A DNA stretch of 64,000 nucleotides, from positions 372,001 through 436,000 of the forward strand of contig NZ_JAFLQZ010000003.1 in the NCBI RefSeq assembly GCF_017313265.1, given 5' to 3'. A model generated the notes under the pieces. That model was not told the origin of the DNA and did not search any database. It saw only the letters and a program-made list of their open reading frames with translations. The DNA is from Hymenobacter telluris. GTDB taxonomy: Bacteria > Bacteroidota > Bacteroidia > Cytophagales > Hymenobacteraceae. The translations under genes were made by a program, and so were the position numbers. How positions within the stretch are numbered: the first letter of the stretch is position 1; each line of letters opens with the position of its first letter. Positions 42,622-52,200 of the stretch are shown piece by piece.

Positions 42622-44715
42622 TTACACCACCACTGCAAACACGCTGCCTGCGCCCGGCACCGATTCGGCGCGGAGCGTACCCCCCAGGCGGCGCACAAAC
42701 TCCTGGGTGAGGCGCAAACCCAACCCATGTGCCGAACTAGAAGCGGGAGCATTCAGCATCTGCTCTAGTTGACTGGCAGCCATTCCCGGCCCCGTGTCGC
42801 GGACGCGCAGGGTGACGGCGGCACCGGGGCCAGCTTCGGCATCGAGGCGCACCTGGCCACCGGGGGGCGTAAACTTCACGGCGTTTTGCAGCAGGTTGCG
42901 CAGAATTACGCGCAGGAAATTGGGGTCGGTGCGGCGGTGCAGGTTGGGCGGGCAGCTGATTTGCAGGTCGAGGTGCTTCTGCTGGGCCAGGGGCGCGTAC
43001 AAAGCGTGCAATTCGGCCAGCAGCACAGGTAGGGCCACGTTTTCACCCACCAGATCAAGTCGGTCGAGCTGGTTTTTCGACCATACCAGCAGCTCGTCCA
43101 TCGTGGCCAGCAGGTCGCGGGAAGTCTGGCGCAGGTGCACAACCTGAGCGTTGCGGGCTTCTTCATCCAGCAAGTCGGGCGCGTCGAGCATGATTTCCAG
43201 CATTTGAAACAAGCTGCTCACCGGCGCCCGCAAATCGTGGCTGATGATGGAAAACAGCTGGGCTTTGGTCTGGTTGGCTTCGGCGAGGCGGGCGTTCTGC
43301 TGGGCCAGCAGCGTGGCCGTGCGTTGCCGCTGCCGCAATAGGTACCCAATCAGCCCCAGCAACAACAGCAGTCCGCCCACCCCGGCCAGGGCCCAATACG
43401 TGGCCCGGCGCTGCCGGGTGGCCTCGGCGGCCCGCGCCTGCGTTTCTAGTTTCAGCAGCTGAATCTGGCGCTGCTTGTCTTGGTTTTGGTAGCGTGCTTC
43501 CATAGCCGCCATAGCCCGCTGCCCCTCCCCCACGTGCGCTGAATCGAGCAGGGCGGCCGAATAGCTGCGTAGGCGGTAGGCCTCGGCGTAGTGGCCGGTA
43601 CCCGCCTCGGCTTCAGCCAGCAGCCGGGTAATGGCCTCGTACCGGTCTTTGTTCTGCACTCGCAGGGCCAGGTCGTACGACTGCCGCAAATAGCGCCGGG
43701 CCGCGGCGTAGTTGCGGGCCTTTAGCTCCACTTCGCCGGCGTAGAAATACACGGTAGTTTTGGTATCAAGGTCTTCGGAATTTGCCACGGCGGCTACGGC
43801 CTGTTGGCTGTGCTGGCGGGCCAGCGCCAGTTTACCTTGCCGGGTTAGCACACTGCTCAGCTCGGCGTGCAGGTAAGCCGACGCCGCCGGGTCGGGGGCC
43901 GAGCCCAGCTGGCGCAAACCCGCCTCGTAGTGCAGCCGCGCCGAGTCGGGAAGGCCAGCCTCCAGATAGGTTTTGCCCAGCATGGCGTGAAGCTGCGGCA
44001 GCGTGGTACGCATGGCCGGCGTTTGTTCGGCCAGCCGCAAGCCGTCCAGCTTGTAGCGGATGGCCTGCCGGCTCTGGCCCTGCAAGTAAAACAGCTCCCC
44101 AATGTTGGTTAAGGCCACGCTCGTGCCTACGGTATCGTGGGTTTGGCGCTCATAGGCCAGCTGCGCGAGGCGGTAGTCGAGGGCGCGGGCGTAGTTGCCT
44201 TGGTCCTGGTAGTGGCCGGCCAGCACGTTGTCGAGGCGGGCACGAGCCTCGGTGCGCGGACGGGTGCGCGGGTACAAGGCGCGCAGGCGGCTCAGCATGG
44301 CGCGCACCGAATCGGGGCGGCCCTGGTCGCCGTAGGTGAGCATCAGAAAGTTGCCCGCACTGATAACCTGGGCTAGATCCTGGGCGCGCCAACTGGCCTG
44401 CCAACTCAACCGAAGCAGGAAAACGGCGCTATCGAGGCGAACTAAGTTGTAGTAGCTACGGCCGGCGTGGTAGGCGTGGCGGCCCACCAGCGTATCGTTG
44501 TGGGCTGCTTGCGCCAAGCGCCAAGCCCGGTTGTAAAGCGGCAGCGCGGCCGCGTCAAACTCCCGTAAGTCGGCGCGCCGCTGCGCTTGCTGGTTGAGGG
44601 CACGAACCTGAGCCGCTAGTTGGGTTGGTTGCGCACGCCCTGGCTCGGCTGTTCCGGCCGCCAGCGCCAGCAAGAATGCTCCTTGCGGCCAAGTGTTTCG
44701 CAGTGCACGCATCAT
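42622..44715 (-). CDS. TPR-containing membrane histidine kinase
   Basis: 697 aa from the ATG at 44715; the next codon is also ATG. A signal peptide ends at GRAQ. Residues about 20-390 are helical TPR-like repeats (ALTNIGELFYLQGQSRQAIRYKLDGL and others), predicted periplasmic. A membrane helix follows (YWALAGVGGLLLLLGLIGYLL), then a coiled linker. The HisKA box ISHDLRAPVSSLF carries the phosphorylated His; the ATPase N box is LLQNAVKF, the G boxes RDTGPGMA and HGLGLRL. The adjacent LytTR regulator is its likely partner. Confidence 0.92.
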   Translation of the reverse strand: MMRALRNTWPQGAFLLALAAGTAEPGRAQPTQLAAQVRALNQQAQRRADLREFDAAALPLYNRAWRLAQAAHNDTLVGRHAYHAGRSYYNLVRLDSAVFLLRLSWQASWRAQDLAQVISAGNFLMLTYGDQGRPDSVRAMLSRLRALYPRTRPRTEARARLDNVLAGHYQDQGNYARALDYRLAQLAYERQTHDTVGTSVALTNIGELFYLQGQSRQAIRYKLDGLRLAEQTPAMRTTLPQLHAMLGKTYLEAGLPDSARLHYEAGLRQLGSAPDPAASAYLHAELSSVLTRQGKLALARQHSQQAVAAVANSEDLDTKTTVYFYAGEVELKARNYAAARRYLRQSYDLALRVQNKDRYEAITRLLAEAEAGTGHYAEAYRLRSYSAALLDSAHVGEGQRAMAAMEARYQNQDKQRQIQLLKLETQARAAEATRQRRATYWALAGVGGLLLLLGLIGYLLRQRQRTATLLAQQNARLAEANQTKAQLFSIISHDLRAPVSSLFQMLEIMLDAPDLLDEEARNAQVVHLRQTSRDLLATMDELLVWSKNQLDRLDLVGENVALPVLLAELHALYAPLAQQKHLDLQISCPPNLHRRTDPNFLRVILRNLLQNAVKFTPPGGQVRLDAEAGPGAAVTLRVRDTGPGMAASQLEQMLNAPASSSAHGLGLRLTQEFVRRLGGTLRAESVPGAGSVFAVVV

Positions 44716-45037
44716 ACCAGAGCAAAATATCAAAACAGTATCACTGCCCGCCACAACGGCCTGAGCATCATAAGCCCTTGGTAAAGATGCAGAGTTGAAG
44801 GCTACTTATCAACCTCGCGCGGTTTAGGCGGTAGGGGCGGGGCTGGCCCCCGCCCGTCGTCGAACGGAATCGTTGAAACGGTGCCGGCGTAAGGCGGGGG
44901 CCAGCCCCGCCCCTACTCGGCTCTATTGTCTGTATAAGTACACTTAAGATAATATTACCATCACACCATCAGCCCGCGAGATGCTTCAACCAGCTCCGCA
45001 TGCCGGGCTTCCTGCCTAACACTTCGCAATCAGGCGC
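44716..45037. other. Intergenic region with two repeat elements
   Basis: 44831-44916 is a family B palindrome: GTAGGGGCGGGGCTGGCCCC...CGCC (44831-44854) pairs perfectly with 44893-44916. 44976-45004 (GCGAGATGCTTC...CGCATGCC) is a half copy of the family A REP-like element. No gene was seen. Confidence 0.7.
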
Positions 45038-45775
45038 TTACAGTAGTGCCGCTGCTACCTGCGGCCGGTAGGTGCGGCCTACGGGCAGTTCCAGCCCATC
45101 TACTACCACCGAAGCTCCGGCTAGCTGGCTCACTTTGGCTACGGCCACGGCGTAGGTGCGGTGAATACGCAGGAAACGGGCGGCTGGCAGCTGCTCGCAC
45201 AGGTCGCGCAGGTTGGCTAGCGTGAGGTAGCGGCGCTGGGCTGTATGAATGCGGGTGTAATTGTCGAGGGCTTCGAGGTACACGATGTCCTGCACCGGCA
45301 CGCGGCTGGTGCGGTGCCCCTCCCGAATGCTGATAAACTCGGCACCGACGTGCAGCTCGTAGAGGGTGGCTTTGTGGCGCAGGAGCTGGTGGTCGAGCAG
45401 GCGGGCCGCCACCCGCGCAAACCGCTCGTCGGTGAGCGGCTTCACGATATAGTCGAAGGCGGCGGCCTCGAAGCTCTCCACCGCATACTCCAGGTGCGAG
45501 GTGATGAACACCGTCAGGGGAGGCTCGGGCAGGCTTTTGAAATAGTCCAGCCCGTTCGTCTGCCCGATGCCAATATCCAGAAACAGCACGTCGGGCAGGG
45601 TATCAAGGCTGCTGGTCAGGGCTTCCAGGCTCTCGAACTGGCCCACGCAGCGCAACCCGGGGTGCTGGCGCAACGCCTTCACCACCGCCAGCCGGGGCAG
45701 CAGCTCATCATCGACGACGGCGCAGGTGAGAGGCGCGGGCGCTGGGGCCGTCCCGGATAGCGAAGCTGCTGGCAT
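45038..45775 (-). CDS. LytTR-family response regulator
   Basis: 245 aa. Receiver domain: CAVVDDELLPRLAV with the acidic pair, phosphoacceptor Asp in DVLFLDIGI, Thr/Ser in VFITSH, and Lys in YIVKPL. A LytTR DNA-binding domain follows (GHRTSRVPVQDIVYLEALDNYTRIHT ... FLRIHRTYAVAVAKV ... LPVGRTYR). It lies upstream of the kinase gene on the same strand, 322 bases away. It would control transcription, possibly of the neighbouring surface block (inference). Confidence 0.93.
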   Translation of the reverse strand: MPAASLSGTAPAPAPLTCAVVDDELLPRLAVVKALRQHPGLRCVGQFESLEALTSSLDTLPDVLFLDIGIGQTNGLDYFKSLPEPPLTVFITSHLEYAVESFEAAAFDYIVKPLTDERFARVAARLLDHQLLRHKATLYELHVGAEFISIREGHRTSRVPVQDIVYLEALDNYTRIHTAQRRYLTLANLRDLCEQLPAARFLRIHRTYAVAVAKVSQLAGASVVVDGLELPVGRTYRPQVAAALL

Positions 45776-45882
45776 AGTAGCGAAGATACGTACCGGCCCG
45801 CGTACCGCGCAACTTGGGTAACAAGTGGATTTGCGAGTTCCTACCAGTCCCCGGCAGCAACTCTTGGCAGACCAGGAAACTT

Positions 45883-45931
45883 CAAAGCCCCGGCAAGAGG
45901 ACCACTAGCAGGTTCGCTTGCCGGGGCTTTG
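45883..45931. terminator. Hairpin upstream of the response regulator gene
   Basis: CAAAGCCCCGGCAAG (45883-45897) pairs exactly with 45917-45931. On the minus strand it follows the DUF4440-like gene by about 30 bases and probably ends its transcript. Confidence 0.7.
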
Positions 45932-45962
45932 CTCAGCCATTGCTACATGGTGCTGAGCTATG

Positions 45963-46442
45963 CTACGCCTTTACTTCTTTGGACTGGACAATATCCATCT
46001 GCCATTTGCCATTATGCAGCGTCCAGGCTATCATGTGCTGCATCGTGCGGCTGGTAGCCTGCCCATTTTCAGTTGACGAGTAGGTGTGCTGCGACACCGT
46101 AACGGCCATATTACCCGAACGACTTACCTGCACCGGCCCCACCAGCTTGATGGTGGTTGGGGGCCAGGTGGCAATGAATGCTGTTTCGTCGGCTTTGTGA
46201 CTGGTCCCGTTGTTGGGGTTGTAATGGGTATAGCCGGGAGTCATCAGCTCGCCCAAGGCCTGCATATTCTTTTTTTCCATGGCCGCAGCAACTTCGCCTA
46301 CCAGCTTGGTAAACAGCTGCTCATCGGGCGTGAGGGCAGTTTCGGCAGAGGAAGCCACGGGGTACGGCCGCGCCGTTGCTGCCGCCGCAGAACCCAGCGC
46401 GAGCAGCAACAGGACGGAAAAACCAGAAAGCAACTGTTTCAT
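45963..46442 (-). CDS. Secreted DUF4440/NTF2-like protein
   Basis: 159 aa from the ATG at 46442 (MKQLLSGFSVLLLLALGSAAAATA), with a signal peptide. The mature domain is an NTF2-like fold of the DUF4440/SnoaL kind: LFTKLVGEVAAAMEKKNMQALGELMTPGYTHYNPNNG, then MAVTVSQHTYSS and MIAWTLHNGKWQMDIVQS. These often bind small ligands or are enzymes, but no catalytic set is evident here. It diverges from dnaX, with an operator-like palindrome between the two. Confidence 0.8.
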   Translation of the reverse strand: MKQLLSGFSVLLLLALGSAAAATARPYPVASSAETALTPDEQLFTKLVGEVAAAMEKKNMQALGELMTPGYTHYNPNNGTSHKADETAFIATWPPTTIKLVGPVQVSRSGNMAVTVSQHTYSSTENGQATSRTMQHMIAWTLHNGKWQMDIVQSKEVKA

Positions 46443-46739
46443 AAAGTGGGGGAAGCCTACGAAATCAGGCGGTTGAAAGGGTGAATAGAAAGAAAATTGC
46501 CGGAAAGCCGGAACAAGCAGGCGGCCAGCGACAACCAGCCGGGCCGGCCAATTGCAGCCGCTGCCCAAGCATCCGCAAATACGCGCAATCATCACCTGAT
46601 AACAATCACATATTCATGTGATTAACAACCTGAAACATTCTCTAATACAGCTCATGGCAAGCGTGGCCGTGCCAGATTTTTACCGTAGATATTGCCGCTT
46701 CCCTTGCTAATCGGCAGCGGATTCGGGTACCGCTTTGCG
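46443..46739. other. Divergent region between the DUF4440-like gene and dnaX
   Basis: Apart from the operator-like palindrome at 46604-46623, no gene or repeat was seen. It should contain the DUF4440-like promoter. Confidence 0.5.
46604..46623. promoter_or_regulatory. Operator-like palindrome, copy 2
   Basis: AATCACAT-ATTC-ATGTGATT, a perfect 8-bp inverted repeat with a 4-base spacer. It is almost identical to 36244-36263 and lies 161 bases upstream of the DUF4440-like start codon and 136 bases upstream of dnaX. Confidence 0.5.
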
Positions 46740-46747
46740 TATCTTTG
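46740..46747 (+). promoter_or_regulatory. -7 box of dnaX (TATCTTTG)
   Basis: A perfect match to TAnnTTTG, ending 12 bases before the dnaX ATG. The mRNA leader would therefore be only a few bases long. Confidence 0.65.
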
Positions 46748-46759
46748 TAGCTAGTAGCT

Positions 46760-48937
46760 ATGGAGAATTTCGTTGTTTCGGCCCGCAAGTACCGCCCGGC
46801 CACGTTTCGCAGCGTGGTGGGGCAGCAGCACGTCACTACCACCCTGCAAAACGCCATTGCCAGCCAGCATCTGGCGCAGGCGTTCCTGTTTTGCGGCCCG
46901 CGGGGCGTGGGCAAAACCACCTGCGCCCGGATTCTGGCCAAAACCATCAACTGCGAGTTTGTAGAGGAGCACGTGCGCAAAAGCCGGCCGGTTTCCGAGC
47001 TGATAGAAGCTCAGCCCGACATCGTGCCCGATGCCCTGCTGGCCGCCGCCGACCCCGACAACACGCCCTTCGAGCTGGAAGCCTGCGGCAAATGCTCGTC
47101 GTGCCGGGCGTTTCAGGAAAACGCCTCCTTCAACGTGCACGAGCTGGACGCGGCTTCCAACAACTCGGTGGAAGACATTCGCAGTTTGGTGGAGCAGGTG
47201 CGCTACGCCCCGCAGCAGGGCCGCTTCAAGGTGTACATCATCGACGAAGTGCACATGCTCTCGAATGCGGCCTTCAACGCCTTTCTGAAGACGCTGGAAG
47301 AGCCGCCGGGCTATGCCATTTTCATCCTGGCTACCACCGAGCGGCACAAGATTATCCCCACTATCCTGTCGCGCTGCCAGATTTTCGACTTCAACCGGAT
47401 TCGGGTAGACGACATCCGGGGGCACCTGCGCCACGTAGCCACCCAGGAAAATATCAAGGCCGAAGACGACGCGCTGCACCTACTGGCCCAAAAGGCCGAC
47501 GGCGGCCTGCGCGACGCCCTGAGCATGTTCGACCAGATGGTGACCTTCTCGGGCCACGACCTCACCTACAAGGACGTGGTGCAGAACCTGCACATTCTGG
47601 ACTACGAATACTATTTCCGGCTGGTAGATGGCCTGCTGACCGAGAACCTGTCGGCCACGCTGCTCTTGCTGGAAGAGGTGATGCAGAACGGCTTCGATTT
47701 GCACAACTTTGTGGTGGGCACCGCCGAGCACCTGCGCGGCCTGCTGGTGTGCAAAGACCCCGTGACCGTGCAGCTGCTGGAAGTATCCGACAACATCCGG
47801 GGCCGCTACGTGCAGCAGGCCCAGGCCGCGTCGTTGTCGTTTCTGCTGTCGGCCCTGAACTTGGTGAGTTTGTGTGACCGGGAGTTCAAGCAAGCCAAAA
47901 ACCAGCGCCTGCACGTCGAGCTGACCTTAATGAAGCTGGCTTACCTCAACGGCGCCGTACAATTTGCCCGCGAAATGGGGGCCGGCCCGGCCGCCGCATC
48001 AAACGGCGAGGATAAAAAAAAAAGTAGTGTAAGTGCTGGCCCGGCTACTGCCTCTGCCGCGCCGCCCTCAACTCCCACCAACGGCCAGCTCGTAGCCGAC
48101 GGCACCGCCGAAACCCGTGTTGCGTACGGCTCCTCCAACGACACGGCGCAATCTGCTCCGGTTCAGAAAACCAACAACCAACAACCAACAGCTAACAACC
48201 AACTCGCCCACGCCCCTGCCGACCCCGAGCCGATTGTGCCGGTAGACAGCGGCGTGGAAGAGCTGCACGACACGCCTAGCATTGAGGATGAGGCGGCTAC
48301 GGAAGTGCCCACCACCAGCCAGCTGCGCGACACGGTGCCCCACGTGGAAATCGGCAAGCCCAGCATAGCCGGCCACGAGCCGGGCCAGATGCCCGTCACG
48401 GCGGCCCCGCTCCCACCCCGCCCCGGCATGCCGCTGCTGGGCAAGCCGTTGGGCCTTGCCAGCAAGCTGCCCGGCCTGGGTAGCCTCAAGGACATGCAGG
48501 CCCAAATGGCCGAGCAAGCCGCCGCCAGCAAAGTGGTGGCTGATACCGAACCCAGCGGCCCCGTTACCGGCTTGCCGCCCATTGATGATGCCCTGCTACA
48601 GCGGGTGTGGAAAGAGCTAACCGAGGAACGTAAAACCCACAGCATGAGCGAATTCGGCGTGCTCAACCGGCCCATTTCCGCCGACGAGCACCACCTGATT
48701 CAACTGCGCGTGGACAACCCGGTACAGGAAGACCAGTTCAACGAGTTCCGGGCGGGTTTCCTGGGAGAGCTGCGCCGCCGCACCGGCTACCCGCGCCTCA
48801 ACGTGCAGGCCGAAGTGGTGGAGCAGCAAAGTACCGGCCGCAAGCTCTACACCGCCACCGACAAGCTGGAATACCTGAAAGAGAAATTCCCGATGCTGGC
48901 GGAAATGCAACAGCGCCTCGGCCTGGACGCCGACTAA
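46760..48937 (+). CDS. dnaX: DNA polymerase III gamma/tau subunit
   Basis: Clamp-loader ATPase subunit, 725 aa full length (tau-like). Walker A GPRGVGKT at residues 46-53; zinc-binding Cys65, Cys109, Cys112 and Cys115, with a long insert between the first and second; Walker B IDEVHML at about 161-167; sensor LSRCQ. Domain III ends near residue 400. At codons 419-421 the gene has ten consecutive A (48014-48023). One added A gives a UAG within two codons and one lost A gives a UAA within three codons after the tract. Slippage would therefore yield a gamma-like protein of about 422-424 residues. A Pro/Gln/Asn-rich linker follows (including NNQQPTANNQ), then a C-terminal tau domain. Confidence 0.97.
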   Translation: MENFVVSARKYRPATFRSVVGQQHVTTTLQNAIASQHLAQAFLFCGPRGVGKTTCARILAKTINCEFVEEHVRKSRPVSELIEAQPDIVPDALLAAADPDNTPFELEACGKCSSCRAFQENASFNVHELDAASNNSVEDIRSLVEQVRYAPQQGRFKVYIIDEVHMLSNAAFNAFLKTLEEPPGYAIFILATTERHKIIPTILSRCQIFDFNRIRVDDIRGHLRHVATQENIKAEDDALHLLAQKADGGLRDALSMFDQMVTFSGHDLTYKDVVQNLHILDYEYYFRLVDGLLTENLSATLLLLEEVMQNGFDLHNFVVGTAEHLRGLLVCKDPVTVQLLEVSDNIRGRYVQQAQAASLSFLLSALNLVSLCDREFKQAKNQRLHVELTLMKLAYLNGAVQFAREMGAGPAAASNGEDKKKSSVSAGPATASAAPPSTPTNGQLVADGTAETRVAYGSSNDTAQSAPVQKTNNQQPTANNQLAHAPADPEPIVPVDSGVEELHDTPSIEDEAATEVPTTSQLRDTVPHVEIGKPSIAGHEPGQMPVTAAPLPPRPGMPLLGKPLGLASKLPGLGSLKDMQAQMAEQAAASKVVADTEPSGPVTGLPPIDDALLQRVWKELTEERKTHSMSEFGVLNRPISADEHHLIQLRVDNPVQEDQFNEFRAGFLGELRRRTGYPRLNVQAEVVEQQSTGRKLYTATDKLEYLKEKFPMLAEMQQRLGLDAD

Positions 48938-48975
48938 AAGCGCCGCCCGGCGCTGAACGAGTAGCTGGATCATTT

Positions 48976-49010
48976 ACCGGCTGTGCTGAAACCTATTCAG
49001 TGCAGCCGGT
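48976..49010 (+). terminator. Hairpin after dnaX
   Basis: ACCGGCTGTGCTGAA (48976-48990) pairs with TTCAGTGCAGCCGGT (48996-49010) with G-T pairs. The following T-run is weak, so termination is only probable. Confidence 0.5.
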
Positions 49011-49164
49011 TCGTTTAGTGTGAGGCAAACGTTTGCGACACAGCTTTCCAACAAGCCCCCGGTTCTAACCGGATTCGTGCTTCCCATACATAAAATTTCG
49101 CACTTCGAGGCCGTGGAGGGGGATTTAGGGATAAGCCGAGCTTTTTATTCCCAGGGGGTCCGCC

Positions 49165-49172
49165 TATCTTTG
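49165..49172 (+). promoter_or_regulatory. -7 box of the M16 peptidase gene (TATCTTTG)
   Basis: A perfect match to TAnnTTTG, 47 bases before the GTG start. Confidence 0.6.
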
Positions 49173-49219
49173 ACTCCTTAATACCGTTCTGAACTGCTAC
49201 CTGCCGCGCCAGCCAACTT

Positions 49220-52200
49220 GTGAAAAAAACTTCTCTGCTTCTCATTCCCGCGCTGGCAACTCTCGGCCTCACGCAGTGCCAAACCAGCAAACCCAGCGCG
49301 GCGGCCACTACCACAGCCCCCACCGCGGATGCCACGCCAGCCAAGCAGAAAGACTACAAGTACCAGACCGTAGATGGCGACCCGCTCAAAGCCCGCATCT
49401 ACACCCTGGCCAACGGCCTGACCGTTTACCTCTCCGACTACGACGACGCGCCGCGCATCCAGACCTACCTGGCCGTGCGCGCCGGTTCCAAGAACGACCC
49501 CGCTACCGCCACCGGCCTCGCGCACTACCTGGAGCACATGGTGTTCAAGGGCACCTCGAAGCTGGGCACCCAGAACTGGGTGGCCGAAAAAACCGAGCTG
49601 GATAAGATTGAGGCGCTCTACGAAGTGTACCGCAGCCAGCGCAACGACCCCGCCGCCCGCAAGCGCACCTACCATCAAATCGACTCGATTTCCAGCGTGG
49701 CGGCCAAGTACGCCGTAGCCAACGAGTACGACAAGGTGATGGGCGCCATCGGGGCGAAAGGCTCCAACGCCTACACTTCCGTCGAGCAGACGGTGTACCA
49801 GGAAGATATTCCGAGCAACCAGCTGGAAAAGTGGGCTGCCATCCAGAGTGAGCGGTTGGGCGAGATGGTGCCGCGCCTGTTCCACACCGAGCTGGAGGCC
49901 GTGTACGAGGAAAAGAACCGCGGCCTCGACAACGACTTCTCCAAAGAGTTTGAGGCGCTGAATGGCAGCTTGTTTCAGAAGCACCCCTACGGCACCCAAA
50001 CCACCATCGGCACCATTGAGCACCTGCAAAACCCGTCGATTACGGAGATTAAGCGGTATTTCGAAAAGTACTACGTGCCCAACAACGTGGCGCTCTGCCT
50101 GAGCGGCGACCTGGACTACGACAAAACCATCCGCATCATCGACCAGTATTTCGGCAAGCTGAAAGCCCGGCCGGTGCCGGCGTTTGAGGTGGCCCAGGAA
50201 GCGCCTATTACCGCGCCCATCGTGAAGGAAATAGTGGGCCCCGATGCGGAAAACGTGATGCTCGGCTTCCGCTTCCCCGGCTCTACCTCCCGCGAGGCGC
50301 TGGTGCTGCGCATGATGGACAAAATCCTGACCAACGGGCAGGCCGGCCTGATTGACCTCAACCTCAACCAGCAGCAGAAGGTGTTGCAGGCGGCTTCGTT
50401 CACGATGCTCAACAACGACTACAGCGCCCACGTGCTGTACGCCACCCCGCGCCAGGGCCAGAAGCTGGAAGAAGTGCGCGGCCTGCTCCTCGCGCAGCTC
50501 GACAAAGTAAAGAAAGGCGACTTCCCGGAGTGGCTGATTCCGGCCATCATCAACAACGAAAAGCTGCAACGCACCAAGAGCTACGAAAGCAACGAGGCCC
50601 GCGCCGGCGCCTTCGTCGATGCCTTTGTGGCACGGCAGGACTGGCCCGATTACCTCAAGCAAATCAACGACTTCGGCACCATCACCAAGCAAGAGGTGAT
50701 GCGCGTGGCCAACCAGTACTACGGCCCCGGCTACGCCGTTATCAACAAGCGCACCGGCAAAGACCCCAACGCCGTGAAGGTGGTGAAGCCCGCCATTACG
50801 CCCGTGCCCGTCAACCGTGAGGTGGCTTCCGACTTCTACAAGCAAGTTACCGGCCTCAGCTCCCCCGACTTGCAGCCGGTGTTTCTGGACTACAAGAAGG
50901 ACATTCAGGAAACCAAGCTGGCGTCGGGCATTCCGGTGTTCTACACCCGCAACACCGAAAACAACCTCTTCAACCTGTACTACCTGCTCGACCTGGGCAC
51001 CAACAACGACCCCAAGCTGGGCCTCGCCGCCGACTACTTGCAGTACCTCGGCACCGATAAGTACACCGCCGAGCAGTTGCAGCAGGAGTTCTATAAGCTG
51101 GGCTGCTCGTTTGCGGTAAGCAGCGGCCAGGACCGGATTTACGTGAGCCTCAGCGGCCTCGACAGCAACATGGAGCCGGCCTTGCAGCTGTTTGAAAGTT
51201 TGCTGAACGCGCCCAAGCCCGACGCCGCCGCCCTCAAGAACATGGTGGCCGGCGTACTAAAGTCGCGCCAGGATGCCAAGCTCAACAAGCAAGTGATTCT
51301 GAGCCAGGCCATGGTGAACTACGCCAAGTACGGCCCCAAGAACCCCTTCACCAGCCAGCTCAGCGAGAAAGAGCTGAAGGCCCTGAAACCCGAACAGCTC
51401 ACGGCACTCATCAAGAGCATTCCTACGTATCAGCACCGCGTGCTGTATTATGGGCCGCGCAAAGTATGGGGTGTCATCAACACTACTCTTTATCCTCATG
51501 ATAACTTACCTGCAAAAAGAGACACTCTGAATGGCGTTACAGATGTGTTATTAAAGTTTCACAAAACGCCTGCTGAACTCACGCCGGTACCGGCCAATAA
51601 GGATTTCGCGGAGCAACCCATGAACGCGCGCAAGGTCTATTGGGTGGACTACAACATGGTGCAAGCCGAAATCCTGTTTTTGAGCAAGGGCCCCGTTTAC
51701 GACAAAGGCATTGTGCCCACCACTAGCCTCTACAACGAGTACTTTGGCGGCAGTATGGGCAGCATCGTGTTTCAGGAGCTGCGCGAAAGCAAGGCCCTGG
51801 CCTACTCGGCTTCGTCGCGCTTCGCCAATGCCGATAAGGCGGGCCGCAGCAGCTACAACATGAGCTACATCGGCACGCAGAGCGACAAGCTGCCCGAGGC
51901 TATGGCCGGCATGAACACCCTGCTCAACGACATGCCGGTGGCCGAGGCCAACCTGCAAATCGCCAAAAACGCCATCCGCAACAGCATTGCCACGGAGCGC
52001 ATCACCAAGTCGGATATCCTGTTCAGCTACGAGCGGGCCAAGCGCCTCGGCCTCGACTACGATTTGCGCCGCGACGTGTATGAACAAACGCCCAACATGA
52101 GCTTCACCGACCTGCAAAAGTTTCAGCAGGCCCGCGTGAAAGGTCAGAACCAGACCATCTTGGTCATTGGCTCCAAAGACCGTCTCAATTTCAAGGAGCT

